In this document: piece by piece, positions 23,380 to 36,853 of the stretch
How positions within the stretch are numbered: the first letter of the stretch is position 1
Layout of the letters: each line of letters begins with the position of its first letter
Translations under genes and position numbers: made by a program
Assembly (NCBI GenBank): GCA_027943335.1
Contig: BSBK01000869.1
Location: 1,460,001 to 1,524,000, forward strand
Reading direction: 5' to 3'
DNA: 64,000 nt
From: Chamaecyparis obtusa
Taxonomy: Eukaryota > Streptophyta > Pinopsida > Cupressales > Cupressaceae
Notes under the pieces: generated by a model
The model's input: only the letters and a program-made list of their open reading frames with translations
Database searches by the model: none
What the model was told of the DNA's origin: nothing

Positions 23380-25041
23380 GATACACTAAATCAAGGCTAC
23401 TATTTATCTAGCTCTAGCCTTCCCCACCTAGAGGAGGTGAAGGAGATGGCATGTCTGGTCAAGGAGGTTCATGTGGAGGAGGTCCCTGTGGAACATTCAA
23501 AGCTCCTGCATACTTTGAAAATCTTGGCACCTACTCTATCGCATCAGGAACCACACTGATGTATGTTGCATAATAATACAATGCTTGTGTAGCCTTGTAT
23601 TGATTCTTTGTCCAAACCCTCACTAGCTCCTCCCTTAGCTCTCTAACCTCTTGATCTTTGTCTTCCAATTAGGCATCCCTAACAACAACCTGTATATGGA
23701 GGTCTCCCAATAGTCTCTACATAGCCCGCACCCTCTCTTGGCTCCTTCGCAGTGACTCCTGTAGTTGTGACACTATGTCCCCATGAATAGGGCCCTGCAC
23801 TTTCTAGTCCTACATGTCCTCATCGCCACCCTCGACCTGTGCCTCTGTCTTGGGCTGTTGTGGCAGTGGCTCCTCTATCATCTACCTCGATGACCTCTCC
23901 TGAGATCTCCTACTGTCGGCACCAAGATCTGTCCTCATTCGATGAGGAGGGATGGCCGCCTACATGGTCCTCTGTCGCAACACCTACTATTGTTGTTGTA
24001 GTGGTGGTTGGGCTACCTACTGATGTATCACCTATGTTGGCACACCCATACCAACTAGATCTATATATCGGGGGAACAGATGAGTGGCCAAGTATTCTCA
24101 GTATGCTAGTGTCATACCACCATCCACCACTCGGGCCATGTAATCCCATCATGCTAGTGCTACTCTAACATCAATCATCAAGTGTCTGGGATCCAACCTA
24201 GTTGACTAGCCCTTCTTCACCTTGTTGGTGAAGTGACTGTAGGAATAGTACTCTTTTGATATGACCTATGGCTGACCTAACTGCCTCATCACCTGTGTCA
24301 ATGGGAATCGCTCAATGACTAAGATAGAGCACCCGATTAGTGCTCACGAACAAAACATGTATCCCAGCTCATGTCTCACATCATCCCATACCTATGTGCC
24401 TATCCATGGCCACCATACTATTGTGACCATATCATCTAGTTGAGCCCTTTGCTTCTACATCTTACCTAGCATGGGTTGGGTCATTTGTCCACCATACCTA
24501 TATATGTACGGCTCTAGGGGCTATCGTGTATCCTCAAAAACTGACCTGCATATAAGGAGATGCTCCCAGGCCTATATCTGTAAAACAAAAAATCCTCCAG
24601 CTATGCTCCTAGCATCTATGTACATGATCTTGTGCATCTCATGATACATCTGGGCCAATATACACTGACCCCACCCATAGTGAACTGACGGCCCTAACAT
24701 GCGCTACAACATCCGGCCCCATCCACACTCTAACCCGTGCTATCCTCTATCTGGCATAAGGTAACAACCTAGGAATGTTGCTAGTACAACTACCAACCTA
24801 TGTCCCAGCCCATACTCTCTGATGAGCTCCTCCCAGGGGATCACTCAACCCTTGACCAGCTCATCCTGAAATATCTCTATGAGTGTAGTTGTCCTTGCCT
24901 GTGGCTGCACATCATACTCCACGCGTGGCCCGTGGAATGGTACTCTGAGGATCCTATAGATATCCGCAGGTGTCACTTTCATCTCACCCTATGGTAAGTG
25001 GAACATGTTCATCTCTGAATGGAAACACTTGACAAGTGCAC
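23380..25041 (-). pseudogene. Plant mobile domain (PMD) protein gene, C-terminal part, antisense in B
   Basis: Read on the minus strand, this is one continuous frame broken only by stop codons. From 25041 downward it reads ALVKCFHSEMNMFHLP, then GEMKVTPADIYRILRVP, the diagnostic start of the plant mobile domain (aminotransferase-like PMD family). WEELIREYGLGHRLV, LATFLGCYLMPDRG and VHYGWGQCILAQMYHEM follow, then RFPLTQVMRQLGQP and EYLATHLFPRYIDLVG. The C-terminus (about 23560-23900) is Gln/Glu-rich and coiled-coil-like (QLQESLRRSQERVR). PMD proteins occur both as host genes involved in silencing and development and as passengers of gypsy and Mutator-type elements. Here it is a passenger. The N-terminal part lies at 34693-35340, beyond transposon D. 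At least a dozen stops, all TAG or TGA, inactivate it. Confidence 0.82.
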
Positions 25042-25069
25042 AGGTATGTGCAAGATCATGAGGGGCCAA
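25042..25069 (+). repeat. Transposon D left terminal inverted repeat
   Basis: It starts AGGTATGTGCAAGATCATG and matches the inverse of 34661-34688 in 27 of 28 positions. It shares GTATGTGCARGATCATG with transposon C. Confidence 0.9.
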
Positions 25070-25905
25070 ACTATGCCCTTAAGTGGCAATGAAAAATCAG
25101 CAAATCAGGGTTAGTCAACTTGACGTAAAAATTTGAACCAGCTATCAATCTAATACCAAAAAGTTATAAGAATAGAATCTGTAGGAAATTGAATGTAGTT
25201 TCTAAACTACTAGGCCTTTTCTATAAAAAAAATTAATATAATTGGTGAAAAGTATAGATTTCAATGCAGCAGTACAAAAATTTCAAGAAAAAAATAAAAA
25301 GTAGGTGTATGTCTCACCACCTTAATCATTATCAAATGATAATATTTTTTTATAAGATTTTATATTAGTAGACTCATGCCCGGATGTGACGCATATTTTT
25401 TTGTAATTTTATTCCAAAAAAATAATTAATTATGAATTTTCTGCCACAACATTTTTAGAATAAAAAAACTCTCGTGTCTGACCACCTTAACTCATTCAAA
25501 AATTTACAAAATTCAAAAAAAAAAATTTCCTTATAGTAGGTGAAGCATAGAATGTGACGCATTTTTCGAATTTCAAAAATGTTATACCGTCTAAAAGTTA
25601 TAGTCATTTTTCAATCAGTATACAAATCAGCACTTTAGAGGTAACTCAATTAGAAAATAACTAATAATTACTTACCAAATTCAAAATTTGACAGCAATTA
25701 TATCGATAGAAAGCTGATAATCTCCTTAAGATACCCTTTTTCATTTCATCAAATTCGGGTGAAAAAAAAATTGTCAGCTACATAGTCGAAGTCTGGAACT
25801 CAGAGAAATAGGGGAAAAACACATTTTTGTGACATTTGAAGAGTTGACTAGGTAGGTTTGGTGCCCAAAGCAATACCGAGCCTAATCGGTAACCCAAAAA
25901 TCCTG
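25042..25905 (+). repeat. Left subterminal region of D, shared with C
   Basis: This is the homologue of 7439-8300. It includes the CTTAAGTGGCAATGAAAAATC and AGTCAACTTGACGTAAAAA blocks, the two ACCACCTTAA blocks and the closing GAGCCTAATCGGTAACCC box. The inverse box lies near 34519-34545 at the right end. Confidence 0.82.
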
Positions 25906-26395
25906 GCAAAATTTTAAATTTTAAATTTTCCCTCCCCTTTCTCCCTCTTAATTTATTTCCATACTTTAATATATTATATATCAAAAATTATATGTTAGAT
26001 TATATATTATATATATTAAATATTACATAATATCTATTATATATTAAATATTATATAATATACACTTTACATTAAATATTATATAATATATATTAATATT
26101 AAATGTTACATTATACATCATATATTATATATTATTTTATAGGTATTATATATTAATATATATTAATATATATTTTACAATATATTACATGATATCTTCA
26201 TATTTAAATTGTATGTAATATATATTTTCTATTATAATATATATATATATATATTTATATTTATATTTATATTTATATATATATATATATATATGATATG
26301 TATTATATATTATTTATCAAATATTATTGTATATATAATAAAATCAAGTATAGTATACATATAATATATATATTATATAGGACATATTAATACAT
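25906..26395. repeat. AT-rich low-complexity spacer in D
   Basis: ATATTAAATATTATATA-type words are repeated many times, with a TA run near 26240-26295. No gene is seen. Confidence 0.7.
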
Positions 26396-29300
26396 AGGTT
26401 AATTACACCAATATAAGGCATCCAAAAGGTTTCCAAAGGGGTCATAGAGGGTTCCTAAGGGTCCTAAGGCTTGAGAAACTATACTAGGACACCTTAGGTC
26501 CCTGTGTAACCCCCGACAACACATTAGAGCACTCAATTGTGTCCCAAGGGGTCGAACGAACCCTTGGGACACAATTTACTATTGAAAAGTGTCAAAATGG
26601 GTCATGGGGACTTCATAGGGGTCTTAGTACACCTTATCACACGTTAGGACCCCTAGGAAGTCCCCATGACCCCTTTTGACACATTTCAACAATTAAGTTT
26701 GTCCCAAGGGGTCATATGACCCCTTAGGACATACTTGAGTGTTCCCATGTGTCGAAAGGGGTCAGTGGAACTTCCTACAGGTCCTAGTATGCCATATCAC
26801 ACATTAGGACCCCTAGGAAGTCCCGATGACTCCTTCGACACATTTCAACACTCAAGTGTGTCCCAAGGGCTCGTATGACCCCTTATGAAACATTTGAGAG
26901 TTCTAATGTGTCAAAAGGGGTCATGGGGACTTCCTAGGGGTTCTAACACGTGATAAGGCATACTATGACCCCTAGGAAGTCCCCATGACCCCCTTTTGAA
27001 ACATTTCAACACTCAAGTGTGTCCCAAGGGGTCGTATGACCCCTTAGGACACACTTGAGTGTTCTAATGTGCTAAAAGGGGTCATGGGCACTTCCTAAGG
27101 GTCCTAGTATGCCTTATCACACGTTAGGACCCCTAAGAAGTCCTGATGACCCCTTTTGACACTTTTCAACACTCAAATGTGTCCCAAGGGGTTGATGACT
27201 CCTTAGGAGATACTTGAGAGTTCTATTGTGTCAAAAAGGGTCATGGGGACTTCCTAGGGGTCTTAACGCATGATAAGGGGTACTAGGACCCCTCAAAAGT
27301 CCCCATGACCCCTTTTGACACATTTCAAAACTCAATTTTGTCCCAAGGGGTCGTATGGCCCCTTAGGACACACTTGAGTGTTCTTATGTGTCAAAAGGGG
27401 TCATGGGGACTTCCTAGGGGTCCTAGTATGCCTTATCACATGTTAGGACCCCTACAAAGTCCCCATGACCCCTTTCAACACATTTCAACACTCAAGTATG
27501 TCCCAAGGGGTCATATGACCCCTTAGGACACACTTGAGTGTTTTCATGTGTCAAAAGGGGTCATGTGGACTTCCTAGGGGTCCTAGTATGTCGTATGATG
27601 CTTTAGGACCCCTAGGAAGTACCGATGATCCCTTTTGACACATTTCAACACTCAAGTGTGTCCCAAGGAGTCCTATGACCCCTTAGGACACACTTGAGAG
27701 TTCAAATGTGTCGAAAGGGGTCATGGGGACTTCCTAGGGGTCCTAGTATGCCTTATCACATGTTAGGACCCCTAGGAAGTTTTCATGACCCCTTTTGACA
27801 CATTTCAACACTCAAGTGTGTCCCAAGGGGTCGCATGACCCCTTAGGACACACTAAAGTGTTCTTATGTGTCAAAAGGGGTCATGGGGACTTCTTACAGG
27901 TCCAAGTATGCCTTATCATGTGATAGAACCCCTACAAAGTCCACATGACCCCTTTCAACACATTTCAACACTCAAGTGTGTCCCAAGGGGTCATATGACC
28001 CCTTAGGACACACTTGAGTGTTTTCATGTGTCAAAAGGGGTCATGTGGACTTATGAGGGGTCCTAGTACACCTTATCATGTGTTATGATCCCTAGGAAGT
28101 AACGATGATCCCTTTCGAGACATTGCAACACTCAAGTGTGTCCCAAGGAGTTGTATGACCCCTTAGGACACACTTTAGAGTTCTAATGTGTCGAAATGGG
28201 TCATGGGGACTTCCTAGGGGTCCTAGTATGCCTTATCACATGTTAGGACCCCTAGGAAGTCTTCATGACCCCTTTTGACATATTTCAACACTCAAGTGTG
28301 TCCCAAGCGGTTGTATGACCCCTTATGACACACTTGAGTCTTTCTATGTGTTAAAAGAGGTCATGGAGACTTCCTAGGGGTCCTAGTATGCCTTATCATG
28401 CGTTAGAACCCCTATGAAGTCCCCATGACCCCTTTCGACACATTTCAACACTCAAGTGTGTCCCAAGGGGTCCTATGACCCCTTAGGACACACTTGAGTG
28501 TTTTCATCTGTCAAAAAGGGTCATGTGGACTTCCTAGGGGTCCTAGTATGCCTTATCACATATTAGGACCCCTAGGAAGTATTGATGATCCCTTTTGACA
28601 CATTTCAACATTCAAGTGTGTCCCAAGGAGTCGTATGACCCCTTAGGATACACTTGAGAGTTCTAATGTGTCGAAACGGGTCATGGGGACTTCTTAGGGG
28701 TCCTAGTATGCCTTATCACGTGTTAGAACCCCTAGGAAGTCTTTATGACCCCTTTTGACACATTTCAACACTCAAGTGTGTCCCAAGGGGTCATATGACC
28801 CCTTAGGACACACTGGAGTGTTCTTATGTGTCAAAATGGGTCATGGGGACTTCCTAGGGGTGCTAGTACACTTTATCATGCAATAGGACCCCTACGAAGT
28901 TCCCATGGCCCCTTTCGACACATTTAAACACTCAAGTGTGTCCCAAGGGGTCATATGACCCCTTCAGACACACTTGAGTGTTTTCATGTGTCAAAATGTG
29001 TCATGTTCACTTCCTAGGGGTCCTAGTATGCCTTATCATGTGTTACGACCCCTAGGAAGTACCGATGATCCTTTTTGAAACATTTCAACACTCAAGTGTG
29101 TCCCAAGGAGTCGTATGACCCCTTAGGACACACTTGAGAGTTCTAATGTGTTGAAAGGGGTCATGGGGACTTCCTAGGGGTCCTAGTATGCCTTATCACA
29201 TGTTAGGACCCCTAGGAAGTCTTCATGACCCCTTTTGACACATTTCAACAGTCAAGTATTTTCCAAGGGGTTGTATGAGCCCTTAGGACACACTTGAGTG

Positions 29301-32300
29301 TTCTTATGTGTCAAAAGGGGTCATGGGGACTTCCTATGGGTCCTAGTATGTCTTATCATGCATTAGGACCCCTACGAAGTCCCCATGACCCCTTTCGACA
29401 CATTTCAACACTCAAGTGTGTCCCAAGGGGTCATATGACCCCTTAGGACATACTTGAGTGTTTTCATGTGTCAAAAGGGGTCATGTGGACTTCCTAGGGG
29501 TCCTAATGCCTTATCACATGTTAGGACCCCTAGGAAGTATCAATGATCCATTTTGACACATTTCAACACTCAAGTGTGTCCCAAAGAGTTGTATGACCCC
29601 TTAGGACACACTTGAGAGTTCTAATGTGTCAAAAGGGTTCATGCGGACTTCCAAGATGTCCTAGTATGCCTTATCATGTGCTAGGACCCCTAGGAAGTCT
29701 TCATGACCCCTTTTGACACATTTTAACACTCAAGTGTGTCCCAAGGGGTCGTATCACCCCTTATGACACATTTGAGAGTTCTAATATGTCAAAAGGGGTC
29801 ATGGAGACTTCCTAGGGGTCCTAACACGTGATAAGGCATACTAGAACCTCTAGCAAGTCCCCATGACCCCTCTTGACACATTTCAAAACTTAAGTGTGTC
29901 GCAAGGGATCATATGACCCCTTAGGACACACTTGAGTGTTCTAATGTGTCGAAAGGGGTCATGGGCACTTCCTAGGGGTCCTAATATGCCTTATCACATG
30001 TTATGACCCCTAGGATGTCCCGATGACCCCTTTTGACACATTTCAACACTCAAGTGTGTCCCAAGGGGTTGTATGACCCCTTAGGACACACTTGAGAGTT
30101 CTAATATGTTGAAAGGGGTCATGGGGACTTTCTAGGGGTCCTAACGCATGATAAGACATACTACGACCCCTAAGAAGTCTCCATGACCTCTTTTGACACA
30201 TTTCAACACTAAAGTGTGTCCTAAGGGGTCGTATAATCCCTTATGACACACTTGAGTGTTCTCATATGTCAAAAGGGGTCATGGGGACATCTTAAAGGTT
30301 TGAGTATGCCTTATCACGTGTTAGGACTCTTGGGAAGTACCGATGACCCCTTTTGAAATATTTCAACACTCAAGTGTGTCCCAAAGGGTCGTATGACACC
30401 TTAGGACACACTTAAGAGTTTTAATGTCTCGAAAGGGGTCATGAGAACTTCCTTGGGGTATTAGTATGCCTTATGACATGTTAGGACCCCTAGGAAGTCT
30501 CGATGACCCCTTTTGACACATTTCAACACTCAAGTGTGTCCCAAGGGGTTGTATGACCCCTTAGGAGACACTTGAGAGTTCCAATGTGTCGAAAGGGTTC
30601 ATGGGGACTTCCAAGGGGTCCTAATACGTGATAAGGCATACTAGGACACCTAGGAAATCCCCATTACCTTTTTTGACACATTGCAACACTCAAGTTTGTC
30701 CTAAGATGTTGTATAATCCCTTAGGACACACTTGAGTGTTCTCATGTGTCAAAAGGGGTCATGGGGACTTCCTAGGGGTCCTAGTACACCTTATCATATG
30801 TTAGGACTCTTAGGAAGTATTGATGACCCCTATTGACACATTTCAAAACTTAAGTGTGTCCAAGGGGTTGTATTACACCTTAGGACACACTTGAGAGTTC
30901 TAATATGTCAAAAGGGGTCATGGGGACTTCCTAGGGGTCCTAACACATGATAAAGCATACTAGGACCCCTAGGAAGTCCCCATGACCCCTTTTGACATAT
31001 TTCAACACTCAAGGGTGTCCCAAGGGGTGGTATGACCCCTTAGGACACACTTGAGTGGTCTAATGCATCGAAAGGGATCATGGGTACTTCCTAGGAGCCC
31101 TAGTCTACCTTATCACACGTTAGGCCACCTAGAGAGTCTTGATGACCCCTTTTGACACATTTCAACACTCAAGTTTTTCCCAAGCGATCAATGACTCCTT
31201 AGGACACACTTGAGAGTTCTATTATGTGGAAAAGGGTCATGGGGACTTCCTAGGGGTCTTAATGCGTGATAAGGTGTACTAGGATCCCTCAAAAGTCCCC
31301 ATGACCCCTTTTGACACATTTCAACACTCAAGTGTGTCCCAAGGGGTCGTATGACCCCTTAGGACACACTTGAGTTTTCTAATTTGTCAAAAGGGGTCAT
31401 GGGGACTTCCTAGGGGTCCTAGTACACCTTATCATGCATTAGGACCCCTACGAAGTCTCCATGACCCCTTTCAACACATTTAAACACTCAAGTGTGTCCC
31501 AAGGGGTCATATGACCCATTAGGACACACTTGAGTGTTTTCATGTGTCAAAAGGGGTCATTTGGACTTCCTAGGGGTCCTAATACACCTTATCACACATT
31601 AGGACCCCTAGGAAGTACCGATGATCCCTTTTGACATATTTCAACACTCAAGTGTGTCCCAAGGGGTCGTATGACCCCTTAGGACACACTTAAGAGTTCT
31701 AATGTGTTGAAAGGGGTCATGAAGACTTCCTAGGGGTCCTAACATGTGATAAGGCATACTAGGACCCCTAGGAAGGCCCCATGACCTCTTTTGACACATT
31801 TCAACACTTAAGTGTTTCCCAAGGGGTCGTATAATCCCTTAAGACACACTTGAGTGTTCTTATGTGTCAAAAGGGGTCATGGGGACTTCCTAGGGGTCCT
31901 AGTATGCCTTATCATGTGCTAGGACTCCTAAAAAGTACCGATGACCCTTTTTGACACATTTCAACACTCAAGTGTGTCCCAAGGGGTTGTATGACACCTT
32001 AGGACATAATTGAGAGTTCTAATGTGTTGAAAGGGGGCATGGGCACTTTCTAGGGGTCCTAGTATGCCTTATCACATGTTAGGACCCCTAGGAAGTCCCC
32101 ATGACCCCTTTTGACATATTTCAACACTTGAGAGTTTTAATGTATCGAGAGGGGTCATGGGGATTTCCTAGGGGTCCTAATGCATGATAAGGCATACGAG
32201 GACCCCTAGGAAGTCCCCATGACCTCTTTTAACACACTTTAGCACTCAATTGTGTCCCAAGGGGTTGTATAATCCCTTAGGACACACTTGAGTGTTGTCA

Positions 32301-33597
32301 TGTGTCAAAAGGGGTCATGAGGACTTCCTAGGGTCCTAGTATGCCTTATCACATGCTAAGACTCCTAGGAAGTCCCCATGACCCCTTTTGACACATTAGA
32401 ACCCTCAAGTGTGTCCTAAGGGGTTCTACAACCCCTTCGAACACACTTGAGGGTTCAAATGTGTCAAAAGGGGTCATGGGAACTTCCTAGGGGTCCACCC
32501 CTTAGGACACACTTGAGGGTTCTATTGTGTCAAAAGGGGTCATGGGGACTTCCTAGGGGTCCTAGTATGCCTTATCATGTGTTAGGACCCCTAGGATGTC
32601 CCCATGACTCCTTTTGACACATTAGAACCTTCATGTGTGTTCCAAGGGGTCGTAGGACCCCTTCAGACACACTTGAGGATTCAAATGTGTCAAAAGGGGT
32701 CATGGGTACTTTCTAGGGGTCCACCCCTTAGGACACACTTAAGGGTTCTAATGTGTTAAAAGGGGTCATGGGGACTTCCTATGGGTCCTAGTATGCCTTA
32801 TCACATGTTAGGACCCGTAGGAAGTCCCCATTACCCCTTTTGACACATTAGAACCCTCAAGTGTGTCCTAAGGGGTCGTAAGACCCCTTTGGACACACTT
32901 GAGGGTTCAGATGTGTCAATAGGAGTCATGGGGACTTTATAGGGGTCCTAGTACACCTTATCAAGTGTTAGGACCCCTAGGAAGTCCTCATGACCCCTTT
33001 TGACACATTGGAATGCTCGAGTGCTACCACACCTTCGAACACACTCAAGCATTCCATTATGTCAAAAGGGGTCATGGGGACTTCCTAGGGGTCCTAACGC
33101 ATGATAAGGTGTACTAGGACCCCTAGGAAGTCTCCATGAACCATTTTGACATATTTGAACCCTCAAGTGTGTCCAAAGGGGTCCTACGACCTCTTAGGAC
33201 ACACTTGAGGGTTCTAATATGTCAAAAGGAGTCATGGGGACTTCCTAGGGGTCCTAACGCATGATAAGGCATACTAGGACCCCTACAAAATCCCCATGAC
33301 CCCTTTTGACACATTGGAACCCTCAAGTGTGTCCGAAGGGGTCCTACAACCCCTTCGGACACACTTGAGGGTTCCAATGTGTCAAAAGAGGTCATGGGGA
33401 CTTTCTAGTGGTCCTAGTATGCCTTATAACGTGTTAGGACCCCTAGGAAGTCCCCATGACCCATTTTGAAACATTAGAATGCTCGAGTGTGTCCAAAGGG
33501 GTCATGTTTCAAAACGGGTCATGGGGACTTCTTAGGGTTCCTAACGTGTGATAAGGCGTACTAGGACCCCTAGGAAGTCTCGATAACCCCTTTCAAC
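26396..33597. repeat. 160-bp satellite array with dyad-symmetric units and a 480-bp higher-order repeat
   Basis: About 45 units of 160 bp make up the array. Each unit contains two long inverted repeats. One has roughly 30-bp arms around GGGGTCATGGGGACTTCC with a 17-base loop containing GTATGCCTTATCAC. The other has roughly 40-bp arms around ACACTCAAGTGTGTCC with a 4-base spacer. Between about 27360 and 29700 three unit variants alternate to give a 480-bp higher-order repeat. In other parts the loop occurs in reverse orientation. Units at the left and right margins are more diverged, and the last 1.2 kb has truncated and rearranged units. There is no coding potential; open frames inside are artefacts. 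Confidence 0.92.
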
Positions 33598-34487
<890 letters not shown>

Positions 34488-34660
34488 TTCATTTACTCCC
34501 GCCATTTTTTCAACTTGAAAATATCGGGTACCTGATTAGGCTTGTGCTTTGGTGTCAGGTTTGCCCAGGTGTATTGACACCCAGGCCTACTAAAAAGTCA
34601 ACATACATTTTCATGCACTTTTGGACGACTGAAAAGTGGATTTTTTTACATCGCCACTTT

Positions 34661-34688
34661 TTGGCCCCTCATGATCTTGCACATACCC
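34661..34688 (-). repeat. Transposon D right terminal inverted repeat
   Basis: The sequence runs to CATGATCTTGCACATACCC and is followed by GCAC, the second target copy. Confidence 0.9.
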
Positions 34689-34692
34689 GCAC

Positions 34693-35340
34693 CCAATAAC
34701 CCTTGATTTACCTGAATGTCGGGTACATCATGAAGATGTGATAATCCTAATGCATCTATATGCGCAGATTCAGCATCATCGAGCTATCTGACCACCTTGT
34801 CGATCATTGGATGGTGGGACTGAAATACAATGTCTGGGAAGTCAACTTGCAATGCAAGAAACAACACACGATTAGTATCCGATCGAAATCATGATGATTT
34901 TTCAATGCAAAACTGAATTTGAATCTGTCGCTGTATTAAACATGGCTATCAGATAATCTACTTGACTCATTCGACACGGAATCAACTCGCAAGGTTCTCA
35001 AACTGACCCCTTTTCCCGGGCAAATTTTTTCTTCTTAGGAAGAATCCCACATGAGGAAGTACAGGTCTCATGCAAGATTTCCCAATGATGTGACCTTCCC
35101 CTGGAAATCGCACGAGAAAACTCCCATGTCTAGGGTTTCTCGCGTGAGTTTTGGGTGTCTCATGCACGAGCCTGTGGAGAGGCTCCCGCGGGAAGTGTTT
35201 TTCAACACTTTCTCGCGAGAGAATCCACGCAGACCTGCGCAAAGAAACTATTTCCTCACGCAAGAACCCACAAGCTGATTCCTAAAACGCCCTAAAAATC
35301 TCTAAAATCTACTAAAACGGGTTAAAAAAATTGCAATGCA
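34693..35340 (-). pseudogene. PMD protein gene, N-terminal part, antisense in B
   Basis: This is the continuation, towards the 5' end, of the frame at 23380-25041. On the minus strand, DFPDIVFQSHHPMIDKVV, a stop, then LDDAESAHIDALGLSHLHD and QVNQGLLG run straight into the PMD core once transposon D is disregarded. Further upstream (34982-35263) another frame reads REPLHRLVHETPKTHARN and FFLRRKNLPGKRGQFENL. This may be an earlier exon or part of the leader. A TATA-like site lies at 35510-35519 on the same strand. The start codon cannot be fixed. Confidence 0.65.
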
Positions 35341-35509
35341 AAGCAAGTTATTGACTACTCACAGGTGGGTCATATGTCGATGGCCGGTTGTGATGCCTCA
35401 AACACTTGAATCTATGCGACTTCATCAAAAATCCTACCATTTTCACTCAAGAGCTCTCTTTTCACAAAAGTCAAAGGTTTCAAATGAATTGAAAATGACC
35501 CTTTTGGGC

Positions 35510-35519
35510 CTTATATAGG
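35510..35519 (-). promoter_or_regulatory. TATA box of the antisense PMD gene
   Basis: On the minus strand the sequence is CCTATATAAG, followed by GCCCAAAAGGGTCATT. It lies about 170 bases upstream of the first open PMD-side reading frame and would give the antisense gene its own promoter, independent of the LTR. Confidence 0.5.
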
Positions 35520-36163
35520 TTTTGACCTAATTTTCAAAAGTGCTCCGTTTTGCATGAAAATTGCACCCGTAGCTAAATCAACCACCCTGAATCCATTTTT
35601 AGGATCAAAATCAAAATCTGACACCTCTATATAGCTCAAAATCACATTTTAAAATTTTTAGGACCGAAGTGATTGGACGCTTGTGCAGTCGACCTTCTGA
35701 CGTCGCTTTCTTGTCAAAATCACACCTCATCGACATTTTCTCGACATCTTCAACTTTTTCATCAAAATTCAACTCTAGTCAACTCTGGTCAACCATGGTC
35801 AAACTTGGTCAACCAGACCTTGAAATCACTCCCAATCACTTCTAAAGCTTCTCAACTCTTCCATAATCTGTTCTGAGTTCTTCTAGATATCTGATTCTAT
35901 CTATATCTGCCACCTATTGCTATCAATCATCTTTATGACATGTCATCATTTAATTTCTCTCCCGAGGGGGCAGGATGATTGCATAATTGAATCACTGAAT
36001 CAATTCTCAAATCAATCTAATCTAAATCAAAAGTCCTCATTGCTAGGGGCATTTCATCACTTGGGGCATATTCAGTTTTTCGTACCTCATGATCAAAATT
36101 GGATGTTCCATGATCTTGAATCACTAGGGGCATCTTTTGCCTTACATCTTGTCATCGTACTAT
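35520..36163. other. Element B interior upstream of the PMD gene
   Basis: No gene is supported. A short TGGTCAAC-type repeat occurs four to five times at 35783-35818. The short open frames here (35673, 35917) have no recognisable content. Confidence 0.5.
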
Positions 36164-36800
36164 TAGGTATCTAAGAAATCTAACTCATATCCCTGAGGAT
36201 CAAGCTTCATTCTGGAGATGGTTCTCAAAATCTGATTAGGTATATAAGCAATCTAACTCAGATCCCTGACGATCAAGCTTCATTCTGGAGATGGTTCTCA
36301 AAATCTCATTAGGTGTTTGAGTAATCTAACTCAGATCCCTAGGGATCACGCTTCATTCTGGAGATGGTTCTTGAAATCTCACTACTAGGTATTGGGGCAA
36401 TCTAACCTTGATCCTTTAAAGTCAAGCTTCATTCTAGAGATGGATCTCAAAAGCTCTTTCTAACCGGTATCTAGGCAATCTAACCTAGATTTCAGAGGAC
36501 TAAGCTTCATCCTAGAGATAGTCCTAAAAATCTACATTAGTTATCATTAAATGGATGGGTATCGGGGAAATATAACCCTGACTCCTAAAGATTGAGCCCC
36601 GTTCTGGGGACAGTCTTACAAAAAGTGATAATTTGGCCGATGTCTTCACAATCTAACCTAGACTTCAAAGAATCAAGCTTCATTCTCGAGATGGTTCTAT
36701 AACTTGATCTGATCGGTGTCTTGACAATCTAACATGGACTTTCAAGGGTTAAGCTTTGTTCTGAAGATAACCCTGAAACTCTCACCAATCATCACATCAG
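36164..36800 (+). repeat. 73-bp tandem repeat array in element B
   Basis: About eight decaying units contain ATCAAGCTTCATTCTGGAGA and GGTATCTAAGCAATCTAAC. Unit starts near 36166, 36239, 36312 and 36388 give a period of 73-76 bp. No protein is encoded. Confidence 0.85.
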
Positions 36801-36837
36801 ACTATTCTTTGAATTAATGCGCTACTCACAAATCAAT

Positions 36838-36853
36838 TCAAAGAGTGGCAAAA
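36838..36853 (+). other. Polypurine-rich tract of element B
   Basis: CAAAGAGTGGCAAAA precedes the LTR start TGTAATACCCC. It is the likely plus-strand primer and fixes B on the + strand. Confidence 0.6.

Noticed and set aside
26396..33597. CRISPR-like array of regular repeats
   Set aside because: Unit length is 160 bp with no unique spacers, the units are self-complementary, and the context is a plant transposon. It is a satellite.
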